Shown: positions 44,378-54,700 of the stretch, piece after piece
Position numbering within the stretch: position 1 is the first letter of the stretch
How the letters are laid out: every line of letters begins with the position of its first letter
Assembly: GCF_001458255.1 (NCBI RefSeq)
Contig: NZ_CYSB01000027.1
Span: 1 to 64,000 of the forward strand
Source: Thalassovita autumnalis
Lineage (GTDB): Bacteria; Pseudomonadota; Alphaproteobacteria; Rhodobacterales; Rhodobacteraceae
Direction: 5' to 3'
Length of the DNA stretch: 64,000 nucleotides
The notes under the pieces: model-generated
The model's input: only the letters and a program-made list of their open reading frames with translations
Database searches by the model: none
Told to the model about the DNA's origin: nothing
Program-made: the position numbers and the translations under genes

Positions 44378-45097
44378 ATGACACATCCGCTGTTTCGTGA
44401 CGATGCCTACCTGCGGGAGGCCGAGGCCAAGGTGGTGGCGCTGACGCCTGAAGGCGGGATCGTGCTGGATCAAAGTGTCTTTTACCCCACCGGGGGTGGT
44501 CAGCCCGGCGACAGCGGTCAGCTGTCGTGGGAAGGATCAGAGATGGTGATCGCCACCACTGTCAAAGGTGAGGATGGCGCGATTGTGCTGGTTCCGGCAG
44601 AACCCGGCGCGCTGCCACCCGTGGGCACTGCGGTGCGCCAGAGCCTCGACTGGAACCGCCGCCACCGTCATATGCGGGTGCACACGGCGCTGCACCTCTT
44701 GTCTGTGGTGATCCCGCTGCCGGTCAGCGGCGGTAGCATCGGCGCCGATAAGGGGCGGCTGGATTTCGATATGCCTGAGGCGCCGGAAGATAAGGAAGCC
44801 CTGGCCGAGGCCCTGAATGCGCTGATCGACCGTGACCTTGAGGTGAGCGAAGACTGGATCAGCGATGAGGAGCTGCAGGCCAATCCGGGGCTGGTGAAAA
44901 CCATGTCGGTGATGCCGCCGATGGGGCAGGGGCGTGTGCGCCTTGTGCGCATCGGCTCGGGCGACGATCAGGTTGATCTGCAGCCCTGCGGCGGCACCCA
45001 TGTGGCGCGCACCAGCGAAATCGGCCGAATCCGTCTGGGCAAGGTCGAAAAGAAGGGCAAGCAGAACCGCCGGGTCTACCTGCACCTCGACAACTGA
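44378..45097 (+). CDS. alaX: Alanyl-tRNA editing protein (AlaX-M type)
   Basis: AlaX deacylates mischarged Ser- or Gly-tRNA(Ala) in trans. The 239-residue protein has the N-terminal barrel opening FRDDAYLREAEA and QSVFYPTGGGQPGDSG, and the zinc site HTALHLLS (HxxxH, about residues 106-110) with CGGTHVARTSE (Cys and His, about 207-211). It has no aminoacylation domain. Translation is coupled to the MscS channel gene with zero spacing; AGAGG lies within the end of that gene. Confidence 0.95.
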   Translation: MTHPLFRDDAYLREAEAKVVALTPEGGIVLDQSVFYPTGGGQPGDSGQLSWEGSEMVIATTVKGEDGAIVLVPAEPGALPPVGTAVRQSLDWNRRHRHMRVHTALHLLSVVIPLPVSGGSIGADKGRLDFDMPEAPEDKEALAEALNALIDRDLEVSEDWISDEELQANPGLVKTMSVMPPMGQGRVRLVRIGSGDDQVDLQPCGGTHVARTSEIGRIRLGKVEKKGKQNRRVYLHLDN

Positions 45098-45135
45098 GGC
45101 TGAACTGTCATGCTAAGCACAGGAAACAGCGTCGC

Positions 45136-46302
45136 TTAGGCGGCGCTGTCTTCGTTTCTGGCAGACCGTGAGGGGGCGGCCTCGGACCCGTCGTCATCCT
45201 GTTCCGGCAGCCCTTCGCGCGACAACAGGATCGCAATGGGGCGCAACTCCGGCACCTGCGAGCAGATGATCATCATTGCCACCATGATCGGCACTGACAG
45301 GAACATGCCCGGCACGCCCCAGACCGCGCCCCAGAAGGCCAGATTGATGATGATCCCAAAGGAGGACAGCCGCAGCGCCCGCCCCATCAGCATTGGATCG
45401 ATCACCGATCCGTTGACAAACTGGATGATCCCCACGGTGACAAAAATCGCCGCCGTCGGCCCCGGCTCACCAATCTGAACAAAGGTCACCAGCGCCACCA
45501 GAACGGTCGCCACGATGGAGCCGATATTGGGGATATAGTTCAGCACAAAGGTCAAAATGCCCAAGGCCGCCGCCAGTTCTAGCTGGAACACCCCGGCAAC
45601 CACCCAGACCATCACACCCGTGACCGCGCTGACGCCGGATTTCACCAGCAGGTAATAGTTCACCCGGTGAATGATGGTGGCCATGATCCGGCCCACCCGC
45701 TTGGCCTGTTCCTCATCGCCAATGAAGTTGACCAGCTTGGTGGAAAACCAAATCCGCTCAGCGAACAGAAAGCCCACAAAGAGGATCACCAGAACGGTTG
45801 CCGACATCAGGTTGCCCGCTTGCCCTGCAGCCGTGCTGAGGTAGCTGCCCACATTGATCGAGCTGACCGTGTCAAATACCGACTTTTCAACATCCTCGCC
45901 CATCCAGGCAAACATTGCTGCGGCCGCGCCCGGCAGGCTTTCGGCGTAGCTGAGCGTGGTGGTCAGAACGGTGTTGAGCTGGCTTAGAATGATTGAGGTC
46001 AGCGTCAACATCCCGGCAGAGATCAGCAACAGAGCGGTGATCGATGCCAGAAAGTTCGGAATGCGAAACGGCCCGATCCGCTGGCGCGCGATGAAGTTGA
46101 TGGCGTCACTGGTCAATGAGAACAGCACAATGGCTGTGGCCAGCGAAATCAGCAGAAACCTTGCCTGCACCAGCAGAAACAGCACCACCGCAAAGGCGAT
46201 GATGATCAACGCCCCTGTCTGAACCCGTTGCATCTGCGATTTCTGCGGATCCGCCCCCGTCAGACGACGGGCAACAGGGGGACGATGCGGACTTTGGTTC
46301 AT
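45136..46302 (-). CDS. AI-2E family transporter (PerM-like permease)
   Basis: The 388-residue inner-membrane protein has about eight helices and the family's ordered segments: VQARFLLISLATAIVLFSLT, FVLNYIPNIGSIVATVLVAL (about residue 256) and VNGSVIDPMLMGRALRLSS. Members of this group include TqsA (AI-2 exporter) and Na+/H+ antiporters, so the annotation does not prove autoinducer transport. The N- and C-terminal tails are charged and cytosolic. It converges on alaX. Confidence 0.92.
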   Translation of the reverse strand: MNQSPHRPPVARRLTGADPQKSQMQRVQTGALIIIAFAVVLFLLVQARFLLISLATAIVLFSLTSDAINFIARQRIGPFRIPNFLASITALLLISAGMLTLTSIILSQLNTVLTTTLSYAESLPGAAAAMFAWMGEDVEKSVFDTVSSINVGSYLSTAAGQAGNLMSATVLVILFVGFLFAERIWFSTKLVNFIGDEEQAKRVGRIMATIIHRVNYYLLVKSGVSAVTGVMVWVVAGVFQLELAAALGILTFVLNYIPNIGSIVATVLVALVTFVQIGEPGPTAAIFVTVGIIQFVNGSVIDPMLMGRALRLSSFGIIINLAFWGAVWGVPGMFLSVPIMVAMMIICSQVPELRPIAILLSREGLPEQDDDGSEAAPSRSARNEDSAA

Positions 46303-46574
46303 TACGTGTGCTTTCAGCTCATGCGGGGTGTCGCGTGACTATGTTCCAAGCGCGTCAAGGATACAACAACCCCGCGCCATTTCCCGCCTCACATTTGCGC
46401 GCCATTGTGCCGATTGCCCGAACCGGCGGCAGCCGGTGACCGGGGCAGGGGGCGCTAAGGTATCATTGGGCCGCGCGCCTTGGCGGGGCGGATCAAAAAA
46501 AATCGGTGCTGTGGCAGAAGTTTGCATTTTGGGCTTGCGACCGATGATGAGCTCTAATAAATGATGGCCCAGTT

Positions 46575-46664
46575 AGAGAGGTGGCCGAGTGGTCGAAGGC
46601 GCGCGCCTGGAAAGTGCGTAGGCGGGAGACCGTCTCGAGGGTTCGAATCCCTTCCTCTCTGCCA
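46575..46664 (+). tRNA. tRNA-Ser(GGA)
   Basis: The 90-base class II tRNA has a seven-pair acceptor stem AGAGAGG / CCTCTCT, discriminator G and encoded CCA, the D-arm GGCCGAGTGGTC, the anticodon loop CTGGAAA giving anticodon GGA, a long variable arm (GGCGGGAGACCGTC) and the T-arm GGGTTCGAATCCC. It stands alone with about 200 gene-free bases on each side. Confidence 0.96.
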
Positions 46665-46867
46665 TACCTTCTGAAAAATCTTCCATATTTTGGTGTAAAG
46701 CTTCGCCCCTGTGGTGGATGCTTTTGTGCGTTTACCTTTTGCTTGGCAACGCCTGTAGAGCCGCCGCAAGCCTCTTGATTTCAGTTTGGGCAGGGTGATG
46801 TTTTGCGCTACCTCTTCGCAGGGGGTCGGTAAGGCCCGCAAAAGGGCAATGGCAGCAGGAGGGTGTT

Positions 46868-47512
46868 ATGAAGATTTTGGTGTTTCTTGGATCCGTTCGC
46901 ACCTCAACACCGCCGCGGCCGGCGCGGTTGGGGGAGCGGGTGGCCAGGGCTACGGTGGCTTGGCTGCTTGAGGCCGGCCATGAGGTGGAACTAATCGATC
47001 CCTTGGATCTTGACCTGCCGACCTCGTTCAAACCGCAGTTTGCCTATGCCAAGGGCCGCGCGCCGGCGGCACTGGATCAGCTGGCCGAAAAAATTGCCGC
47101 GGCGGATGGCTATGTGGCGGTTAGCCCGGAGTATAACCATTCGATGAGCCCGGCCTTGGCCGATCTTTTGAACCATTTTGGCAGCTCGTTGTTTTCCTTC
47201 AAACCCAGCGCCATCGTGACCTATTCCGCCGGACAATGGGGCGGCGCGCGTGCAGCGGTGAACATGCGGACCTTCCTGGCGGAACTGGGATGCCTGCCGG
47301 TCTCAAGCATGGTGCATGTGCCCCATGCGCAGGAGGTTTTTGCCGAGGATGGCAGCTACCTGCCAGACGTGGATGCCGCCCGCTGGCAGGGGTATCTGGG
47401 CCGCACCCTGTTGCAACTTGCCTGGTGGGCAGAGGCCGCGCAGGAACAGCGCGCAGCCGGCCTGCCGACCGACGCCTTTGTGACCGCACCTTCGCAGCGC
47501 AACGCGCCCTAG
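46868..47512 (+). CDS. NADPH-dependent FMN reductase family protein
   Basis: The 214-residue flavodoxin-fold protein begins MKILVFLGSVRTSTPP with the FMN phosphate-binding loop, has SPEYNHSMSPALADLLNH (the flavin-ring loop, about residues 85-102) and FSFKPSAIVTYSAGQWGGARAA. It should bind FMN and reduce quinones, chromate, azo dyes or free flavin with NAD(P)H. GGAGGGTGTT precedes ATG 46868. It is monocistronic, downstream of tRNA-Ser. Confidence 0.92.
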   Translation: MKILVFLGSVRTSTPPRPARLGERVARATVAWLLEAGHEVELIDPLDLDLPTSFKPQFAYAKGRAPAALDQLAEKIAAADGYVAVSPEYNHSMSPALADLLNHFGSSLFSFKPSAIVTYSAGQWGGARAAVNMRTFLAELGCLPVSSMVHVPHAQEVFAEDGSYLPDVDAARWQGYLGRTLLQLAWWAEAAQEQRAAGLPTDAFVTAPSQRNAP

Positions 47513-47994
47513 CGCCGGATTTCAACCATCCCGAAAACGCCGCTTGCCGGGCGCGCATGAGTGGGCGCGGGGCTGTATCTGGCATCTTATTGCGCACCGC
47601 TCATTGAGGGGCCTTGAAACGAATTTCAGCATTCTACCCAAATAGCAGGGACGGCACTCAATTGGTGTTTTCGTTTTTGCGGGATAAACCGCCAATCTGC
47701 CTGCAATTTGTGCATTTTTTCGGGTCTGGCGCCGGCAAGCGCCACGGGGCTGTTAGCGCCCAAAATTAAACCACAAAAAAGCGAAAATGGACGGGGTATG
47801 CGCCGTTAGACTTGTTACGTGCCCAGCTTAACCCGCTGGCGCAAAACAGTTTGTGTTCGGACTTTGGTGATGTGTGACCTCTTAAGCGCGCCAACATTGG
47901 TAATGGCGTTTTACCCGTGCAGTGCATGGGATCGCGCCGATCGTTTCCCGCAGGAAGCGCCGAACCGCGAAACATCCAACAATGGGAGACCTAG
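47513..47994. other. Gene-free region upstream of the chemoreceptor
   Basis: These 482 bases are more AT-rich than their surroundings and hold a GGCGC / GCGCC hairpin near 47728-47743, but no open frame with a recognisable product. They must contain the chemoreceptor promoter; I could not identify a clear sigma-70, sigma-28 or CtrA site. Confidence 0.4.
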
Positions 47995-49623
47995 ATGCGC
48001 TTCACTTTGAAGTCACGGTTGTTCTTGTCCTACGTATCCGTATTTGTCTTTTTCCTCGGCGGGCTGGCCTATGCGATCAGTGAGTTGAAAAAACTGACCA
48101 CCGATTTTGAGATCTTCGTGTCAGAGGACGCTCAGGACATTCAACTGATCAACGAAATCGCTCTGACTGAGGTGCTGATCCGCACCTATATGGGCGAAGC
48201 GATCATTCCCAAGGACGAAAACGACGCGCAGCGCCGCGGGGAGCTGATTGAACAGATCAAAGGGCTGAACGTTAAGTTTGCAGAACTGACCGAGACCCTG
48301 ACTGCCCGTGTCGATCCTGAGCTGCAAGAGATCCTTGCCGTGATCACCGAGGCGCATAACACCGCAGATACGCAGAACCAGCGGGCCATTATCATGATCG
48401 AAATGGGCCGCGCGCGGGTGGCCGAGAAACTCTATCACGGCCCCTCTGGCCGGGCGATGAGCACCATCAATGAGGCGGCTCAGGAAATCTCAACCATCAT
48501 TCGCACTCGTGCTGATCAAGAGGTTTCAGCGGTGCTGAGCACTCAGGCGGATCTGTCGCGCAACCTGACCATCCTGTCGGTGGTGGCGCTGGTGGTCTGC
48601 AGCATCGCGGCCCTGTCAATCATCCGGTCGATCTCGACGGGGATGAAAACCTCCATCGACATGGCGCGCAGCGTGGCACAAGGTGATCTGAGCGTGAGAG
48701 CCACCCCAAAGGGCAACAATGAGATTTCGGATCTGCTGAGCGCCCAGATCGATATGGTGGATCGCCTGCGAGATACGTTGACCAATGTCGACGCCGCCGC
48801 ACGCAACCTGTCTGTGGGTTCGGAACAGATGGCGGGCACCTCAGAAACCCTGTCCGAGGGGGCTGCCGTGCAGGCCAGTTCGACCGAGGAGGTTTCGGCC
48901 GCTGTTGAACAGATGTCGGCCAATATCTCCGCCAGCTCGGAAAACTCATCTGAAACGGAACAGATCGCCCGCCGCGCGTCGGTTGAAGCGCAGAAATCGG
49001 GGGATGCGGTTTCCGAAGCGGTCTCTGCCATGCGGATGATCGGGGAACGGATCAACGTTCTGCAGGACATTTCGCGTCAGACCGATCTTTTGGCGCTGAA
49101 TGCTGCGGTGGAGGCGGCGCGCGCTGGTGAACATGGCCGCGGCTTTGCGGTTGTGGCCAGCGAAGTGCGCAAGCTGGCGGAAAGCAGCCAGAAAGCTGCG
49201 GCCGAGATTTCCACGCTGTCCAGTGAGACGGTTGAACGCGCCCGTGTGGCTGGCGAAATGGTCACCGCATTGGTGCCGCAGATCGAAAAGACCTCCACCC
49301 TGGTCAGTGGCATTTCCGGTTCTTCGCGGGAACTGGCGATTGGTGCCAGCCAGATCAATGAGGCTGTGCAGCGCTTGGATGCGGTGACGCAGGAAAACAC
49401 TGCCGCCTCAGAAGAGCTGGCCAGCACCGCGACCGAGCTGTCAGGGCAGGCGGCACAATTGACCGATGTGGTGAGCTATTTCGATCTCGACGGCACGGGT
49501 AAGTCTGCAGAAGCGTCGGAAGGCACAGCTGACGAGTGTGCAGCAGAGCCGGATCAGTTGCAGGACAGCGATGTTGCGGAGGCTACCGAAGGAGAAGACG
49601 ACGCGCTGCGTCTGGCCTCCTGA
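47995..49623 (+). CDS. Methyl-accepting chemotaxis protein
   Basis: The 542-residue chemoreceptor has TM1 at about residues 8-27, a small helical periplasmic sensor (30-185, likely a four-helix bundle), TM2 at about 187-208, a HAMP domain and a long coiled coil with the hairpin tip ISRQTDLLALNAAVEAARAGEHGRGFAVVASEVR (positions about 355-388). The C-terminus is acidic, with no CheR-binding pentapeptide. The ligand cannot be read from sequence. No che genes are near. GGGAG precedes ATG 47995. Confidence 0.95.
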   Translation: MRFTLKSRLFLSYVSVFVFFLGGLAYAISELKKLTTDFEIFVSEDAQDIQLINEIALTEVLIRTYMGEAIIPKDENDAQRRGELIEQIKGLNVKFAELTETLTARVDPELQEILAVITEAHNTADTQNQRAIIMIEMGRARVAEKLYHGPSGRAMSTINEAAQEISTIIRTRADQEVSAVLSTQADLSRNLTILSVVALVVCSIAALSIIRSISTGMKTSIDMARSVAQGDLSVRATPKGNNEISDLLSAQIDMVDRLRDTLTNVDAAARNLSVGSEQMAGTSETLSEGAAVQASSTEEVSAAVEQMSANISASSENSSETEQIARRASVEAQKSGDAVSEAVSAMRMIGERINVLQDISRQTDLLALNAAVEAARAGEHGRGFAVVASEVRKLAESSQKAAAEISTLSSETVERARVAGEMVTALVPQIEKTSTLVSGISGSSRELAIGASQINEAVQRLDAVTQENTAASEELASTATELSGQAAQLTDVVSYFDLDGTGKSAEASEGTADECAAEPDQLQDSDVAEATEGEDDALRLAS

Positions 49624-49673
49624 CCCGTTGGCAAGCGGGCGCAGCTATGCGCACGTGACGCAATGCTAGAAAC

Positions 49674-49704
49674 AAAAGGCGCCGCCTGTGATGGGCGGCG
49701 CTTT
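49674..49704. terminator. Bidirectional terminator between the chemoreceptor and the convergent gene
   Basis: GCGCCGCC (49679-49686) pairs with GGCGGCGC (49694-49701), flanked by A-rich bases on one side and T-rich bases on the other. It serves the chemoreceptor on the plus strand and the convergent coiled-coil protein on the minus strand. Confidence 0.8.
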
Positions 49705-49716
49705 GCGTTTTTGGGC

Positions 49717-50301
49717 TTATTGATCCGTTTCGGCCTTCGGTGTGGGCTTGGTGGCTGATTTGGTGGCTGGCTTGGAGGCGGTCGTGGGTGCGACCTCCGC
49801 CTTAGCCTCGGCGGTGGCTTCTGCCTCCAGCCCTTCTTCCGGTTCGTCCGGGGCATATTGCGCGGTAAGCCGGTCGATATTGGTGTGCATCGCTTGGGTC
49901 AGCGCCACGGCATGCTGTTTGATCGCCTGCGCATTGGCTTGCTGGGCATCCACCTGATAAGAAATCCGCTCCCAGTCGGGCAGGTTTGGGTGCCGCGCGA
50001 TGCCTGCAATCAGCTCATGCAGACGTTTGGCGTTTTGGAAGCCCACTGTGGCCTTCTTTTCCACGTCCGAGACCGAGGCCAGAATGTCATCGGCCAGATC
50101 GATCTGTTCCTGCTTGGGCAGGCTTTCGCTTTTCTTGATCAGACGGGTGCTTTCGACCTTAATGCCGCGCACGGCCTTCTCAAGCGTCATTTCAACCTGC
50201 GAGGTAGCGCGTTTGGCCACCCGCAGTTTGTTTTGCAGCAGAGCCGTTGCACGCTGTTCGCCGCCGAACAGTTTCACGATGGTGTATAAAAAGCGGAACA
50301 T
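49717..50301 (-). CDS. Hypothetical coiled-coil protein with Ala/Lys-rich tail
   Basis: The product of about 194 residues begins FRFLYTIVKLFGGEQRATALLQNKLR, possibly a membrane-associated amphipathic start. It is then almost entirely helical and charged (residues 25-140), ending in a low-complexity Ala/Lys/Thr/Pro tail (about 155-194). I do not recognise the family. It converges on the chemoreceptor across a shared terminator. ATG 50301 has no clear ribosome-binding site; an earlier in-frame ATG at 50373 is possible. Confidence 0.65.
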   Translation of the reverse strand: MFRFLYTIVKLFGGEQRATALLQNKLRVAKRATSQVEMTLEKAVRGIKVESTRLIKKSESLPKQEQIDLADDILASVSDVEKKATVGFQNAKRLHELIAGIARHPNLPDWERISYQVDAQQANAQAIKQHAVALTQAMHTNIDRLTAQYAPDEPEEGLEAEATAEAKAEVAPTTASKPATKSATKPTPKAETDQ

Positions 50302-50468
50302 GGGCCATTTTTGAGTTTTTGGAACGATCAGGTCAATGCCTGCAATCTCAGACTGCGTCAATCTCTCACGCACATGTTATGGGTACTGACGGCGCAGAAG
50401 GGGGCAAGGGCCGCGAGGTCTGCCCGTTCAGTGGTCAAAACGCTGTCGGTACAGGCGGTTCCGATGTC

Positions 50469-51563
50469 TCACATCTCCGCCACCACCTCTTTCGGGCGCA
50501 TGCGCAGCACATCCAGGCAGTGGTCCAGATCACCCTGACTGAAATCCCGCGCGATCAGCACAACACGGCTGGTGCGGTCTTTATGTGGCCAGGTCTTCAG
50601 CGGCACCGGGGGCTCAAAAATATGCTGCACCCCATGGATGACATAGGGGGGGGCAGTGCCTTCGATGTGCAAGATCGCCTTCATCCGCAACATGTCCGCG
50701 CCCCGTGCAGCGATCACCGTTTCCAGCCAGAAATCGAAAACACCGGGGGCAATCGGCTCTTCAATCTCGATCGAGGCGGTCACGATCCGATTGTCAAAGG
50801 CGTGGTGCGATGAGGGTTCAATGGCGGCAGTGAGGCCGGGCTGTGGTACAGAAAACCCAGACAGGCCAGCCAGTGGATCCTTGCTTTGGGGCAGGGGGGC
50901 GGCGGACAGCCAGTCCATCACGTTCTGCGGCCCGGTTTCGCGGCGCAGCGGGCTGAGGTGGAACAGCGCCTCCACCGGCACCGCGCCATGGTTGGCTTGC
51001 AGCCGCGTGGCGCGTGGGTTGAGACGATCCAGGCGACGTTTCAGCGCCTGCGTGTCCACGCGGCGGGCGCGGTCCATTTTGCTGATGACGATGCGGTCGG
51101 CCATCGCCACCTGCGCCTGTGCTTCACTGTGCTGATCCAGTGTATCGGCGCCCAATACGGCGTCGACCACCGTGATAATCCCATCAAGGGTGAAATGCGG
51201 CGCCAGTTGCGGATCGACCAGCAGGGTGTGATGCACCGGGCCGGGATCGGCCAATCCGGTGGTTTCGATGATCACCCGGTCAAAGTCCAACATCCCGGTT
51301 TGCCGACGCGCCAGAAGTGAGGTCAGCGTGCGCGACAGATCCCCCCGGATCGAACAGCAGATGCAGCCCGCCGCCATCAACACCACATCCTCTGCCGCCT
51401 GTTCAACCAGATCATGGTCAAGGCCGGCATCGCCAAATTCATTGACAACAACGGCAATTCGCCCCGCCTTGGGCTCGCGCAGCAGATGGTTCAGGAGCGT
51501 GGTTTTGCCTGCACCCAGAAACCCGGTGAGAAGGCTGACAGGTATGGCAGTAGGGACGGTCAT
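50469..51563 (-). CDS. COG0523 (CobW/ZagA-type) GTP-binding metal chaperone
   Basis: The 364-residue GTPase has a P-loop [11 protein letters not shown] (about residues 14-24), the metal-binding GCICCSI (about 66-72), the Walker B-like [11 protein letters not shown], the SKMD guanine specificity element and a C-terminal CobW_C domain. This family distributes zinc or cobalt to client enzymes. A TGTTATGAAATAACA palindrome 17 bases before its start looks like a Zur box, which points to zinc rather than cobalt. The start ATG 51563 is supported by the N-terminal [14 protein letters not shown]. Confidence 0.92.
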   Translation of the reverse strand: MTVPTAIPVSLLTGFLGAGKTTLLNHLLREPKAGRIAVVVNEFGDAGLDHDLVEQAAEDVVLMAAGCICCSIRGDLSRTLTSLLARRQTGMLDFDRVIIETTGLADPGPVHHTLLVDPQLAPHFTLDGIITVVDAVLGADTLDQHSEAQAQVAMADRIVISKMDRARRVDTQALKRRLDRLNPRATRLQANHGAVPVEALFHLSPLRRETGPQNVMDWLSAAPLPQSKDPLAGLSGFSVPQPGLTAAIEPSSHHAFDNRIVTASIEIEEPIAPGVFDFWLETVIAARGADMLRMKAILHIEGTAPPYVIHGVQHIFEPPVPLKTWPHKDRTSRVVLIARDFSQGDLDHCLDVLRMRPKEVVAEM

Positions 51564-51579
51564 GGTGGACTTCTCAAAT

Positions 51580-51594
51580 TGTTATGAAATAACA
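51580..51594. promoter_or_regulatory. Probable Zur box upstream of the COG0523 GTPase
   Basis: TGTTATGAAATAACA is a perfect inverted repeat (TGTTAT / ATAACA) within an AT-rich patch just upstream of the GTPase start. It matches the general GTTAT-N-ATAAC shape of alphaproteobacterial Zur sites. A related sequence precedes the zur gene at 62198-62212. Confidence 0.65.
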
Positions 51595-51738
51595 TAATAA
51601 TCTCGCGCCATCTTGGCCGCAATACGGGGTCTTTACCGTGTCAATTGGTTGGGGCGCTCACCACAGCCTCCGGAAACTTCGACAGACCGCGCCCCGCAGT
51701 GCAGGGCGCGATCCTGGAAGCCACGAAGGGCGGCGGCC

Positions 51739-54700
51739 TTACTCTGCCGCGACGGTGCTGGGCTGTGTCAGGGCGGCGCGCAGTTCCGTGCGGCGGGTCT
51801 GCACCTTTTCCAGATGGCGTTCGCGCACATGGCCATAGCCGCGGATCTGTTCTGGCAGGTTCAGCAATTCTGCTAGCACTTGCGGGTCGGCACCCGCTGC
51901 GGCCTGCGTCAATGCAAAGCTGACATCCGCCTCATAGATCGCCAGTGCCTCACGGTGCAGCTGCGCCTCTTGCCCGTAGCGGAAGGGATCCAACCAGCTG
52001 CCGCGCAGCCCCCGCATCCGGCTCATCAGACGCAGCGCTGGCAGCAGCCAGGGCCCCAGTGCCGCCTTGCCCAGTTTGCCGGTGGTTTTGTCCCGTTTGG
52101 CAAAGGGCCAGGCCCCAATGTGGAACTGCAGCTTCAGATCACCCTCAAAGGCGGCCTCCAGCTCGGTCAGGAATTCAGGCCGGGCGTACAGGCGGGCCAC
52201 CTCCCACTCATCCTTCACGGCCAGCAGCTTATAGGCCCCTTTGGCCAGCGCCAGCTGTGCCTCGGGTGACAGGGCGTCAAACCCCGGCTGGTCGATCATG
52301 GCCCGGTAGCGCGCCACATAGCTGGCACCGCCGTAGGCCTGCAGCCGCTCCAGACGATCTGCGATCACCTCTGCCGCCGTTTGGGGCCGGTGGGCGTCCA
52401 GCAAGACAGGCGGGCTGGGCTGCATCAGGCGGGAGACGGTTTCCGGCTCCGCATAGGCCAGGCGACCCAATTCAAAGGCTTGCTTGTTCTTTTCAATCGC
52501 CACCCCGTTCAGGGTGATCGCATGCATCAACGCCTCATAAGACAACGGCAGGCCACCCTGCTGCCATGAGGCGCCCACCAGCAGCATATTGGCAAAGACC
52601 CGGTCGCCCATCAGCTTCTCCGCCAGACCTTGCGCATCCATGCCCATGGCACGATCCCCAAGGGTGCGGGTCAACCTCTCCAACTGCTCGGCGCCGTTGA
52701 GCAACCAGTCAGGATTGCTGGCAAATTCGCCGGTTGGCACCACGGTGGTGTCGGTCACGCAGACGGCCTCGGCGTCTTTGACTTTCGCCAGCGCCTCATC
52801 CCCGGCGGCAACAACAAGGTCACAGCCGATCAGCGCATCGGCTTCATCGTCCGCAATCCGCGTGGCGCGCATCTTTTCCGGCGCGGCGGCGATCTTGATG
52901 TGGGAATGCACCGCACCGTATTTCTGCGCCAGCCCGGTGATGTCGAGGTTTGAGGCAAAGTAACCATCGGCATGGGCCGCCACGGCAAGGGTCTGGCCCA
53001 CGGTCACAACCCCCGCGCCGCCAATGCCGGACACCAGAATGGACCAGCTGCTGTCAACGGCGGCGATCTGCGGTTTTGGCAGGTGATCGGTGTCAAACTG
53101 GGCGGCCGCGGCTTTGACCCGCCGCGGCTTCGCGCCCGAAACGGTGACAAAGGAGGGGCAGAACCCCTCAACACAGGAAAAGTCCTTGTTGCAGGAGGTC
53201 TGGTTGATCACCCGCTTGCGGCCCAGATCGGTTTCCAGCGGTTCAATCGCCATACATTGTGACACGGTGGAGCAATCACCGCAGCCCTCACAGACCGCCG
53301 CGTTGATGAAGACACGTTTGTCCGGATCCTGCCATTTGCCGCGTTTGCGCAGCCGCCGCCGTTCGGTGGCGCAGGGCTGGTCATAGATCAGCACCGTCAC
53401 CTCATCGATCTGGCGCAGTTCACGCTCCACCTCGGCCAGGGCGGTACGGTGGTGGACGGTCACACCGGCGGGGCGGTTCATATCACTGTATTTTGCAGGC
53501 TCATCACTGACCAGCGCAATGCGGTTCACCCCTTCGGCGCGCAGTTGCTGGACCATCATCTGGGGCGACACTTCGCTGTCATGCGGCTGTCCCCCGGTCA
53601 TGGAGACAAAGCCGTTGTGCAGCAGTTTATAGGTCATCGGAGCTCCGGCCGCGATGGCGGCGCGGATCGCCATATAGCCCGAGTGGTTGTAGGTGCCGTC
53701 ACCCATATTGGCGAAGACGTGGCCCTCATCCGTAAAGGGGAACTGGCCCAGCCACATGCCGCCTTCGCCGCCCATATGGCTGATCGAGTTGGTGGTGGCT
53801 GGATCGCGGAAGGCCGCCATTGTGTGACAACCGATGCCGGCAAGGGCGCGACTGCCCTCAACCACCTGGGTTGAACGGCCATGCGGGCAGCCTGCACAGA
53901 ACGACGGTGGTCGCGCCACGCCGCCACCCAGACGCGGCGCTGCGCCGGGCTGGTTGGGCACCGCCAACCCGTAGTTGGGGTTGGTTTCATTGACCACCCG
54001 CGCAATCACCCGGGCCACCAGATTTGGGCTGATCTCACCATAGTTTGGGAAAGCAACCTCCCCGGTTTCGCCGGAAAACGTCTTGCCGACGATCCGTGGG
54101 GTCAGGTCCGATCCGTACAGCGTGGCGCGCAGCTGATCCTCCAGCAATCCGCGTTTTTCTTCGACCACAACAATGGTGTCCAGCCCTTGCGCAAAGGTCT
54201 TGATCGCCTCTGGGTCCAGCGGCCAGACCATCCCGGCCTTCATCAGGCGCACAGGCGCGTCGCCAATATGGTCGCCGTCAAAGCCCAGCCCGTCCAGCGC
54301 CTGACGCAGATCCTGCCAGGTTTTGCCCGCTGCCAGAATGCCGACCTTGGCCTTTGTGTCCCCGCTGATCTGGTTCAGCCCATTGGCCCGGGCGTAGCTG
54401 AGGCAGCGTTTGATCTTGACGTCCCAGAGCAGTTTTTCCTGCTCCAGAATGGCGCGGAACGGCTGGATGGCGACATCTTCGGGCGCCTCAGGCACGGTGA
54501 TTTCGGGGCTGTTCAGCCCGACCTCAACCGATCCGCCGCCCTCAACCACGTCGGTGACCAGTTTCATCCCCACGATGGTGCCAGTGAAGCGGCTCATGGC
54601 GATGCCATGCAGGCCGAAATCCAGCACATCCTGCGCGGTGGCCGGGGCCAGGAGCGGAATGCCGGTGGAGGCAAAGTTCAGGTCTGAATAACAGGCAAGC

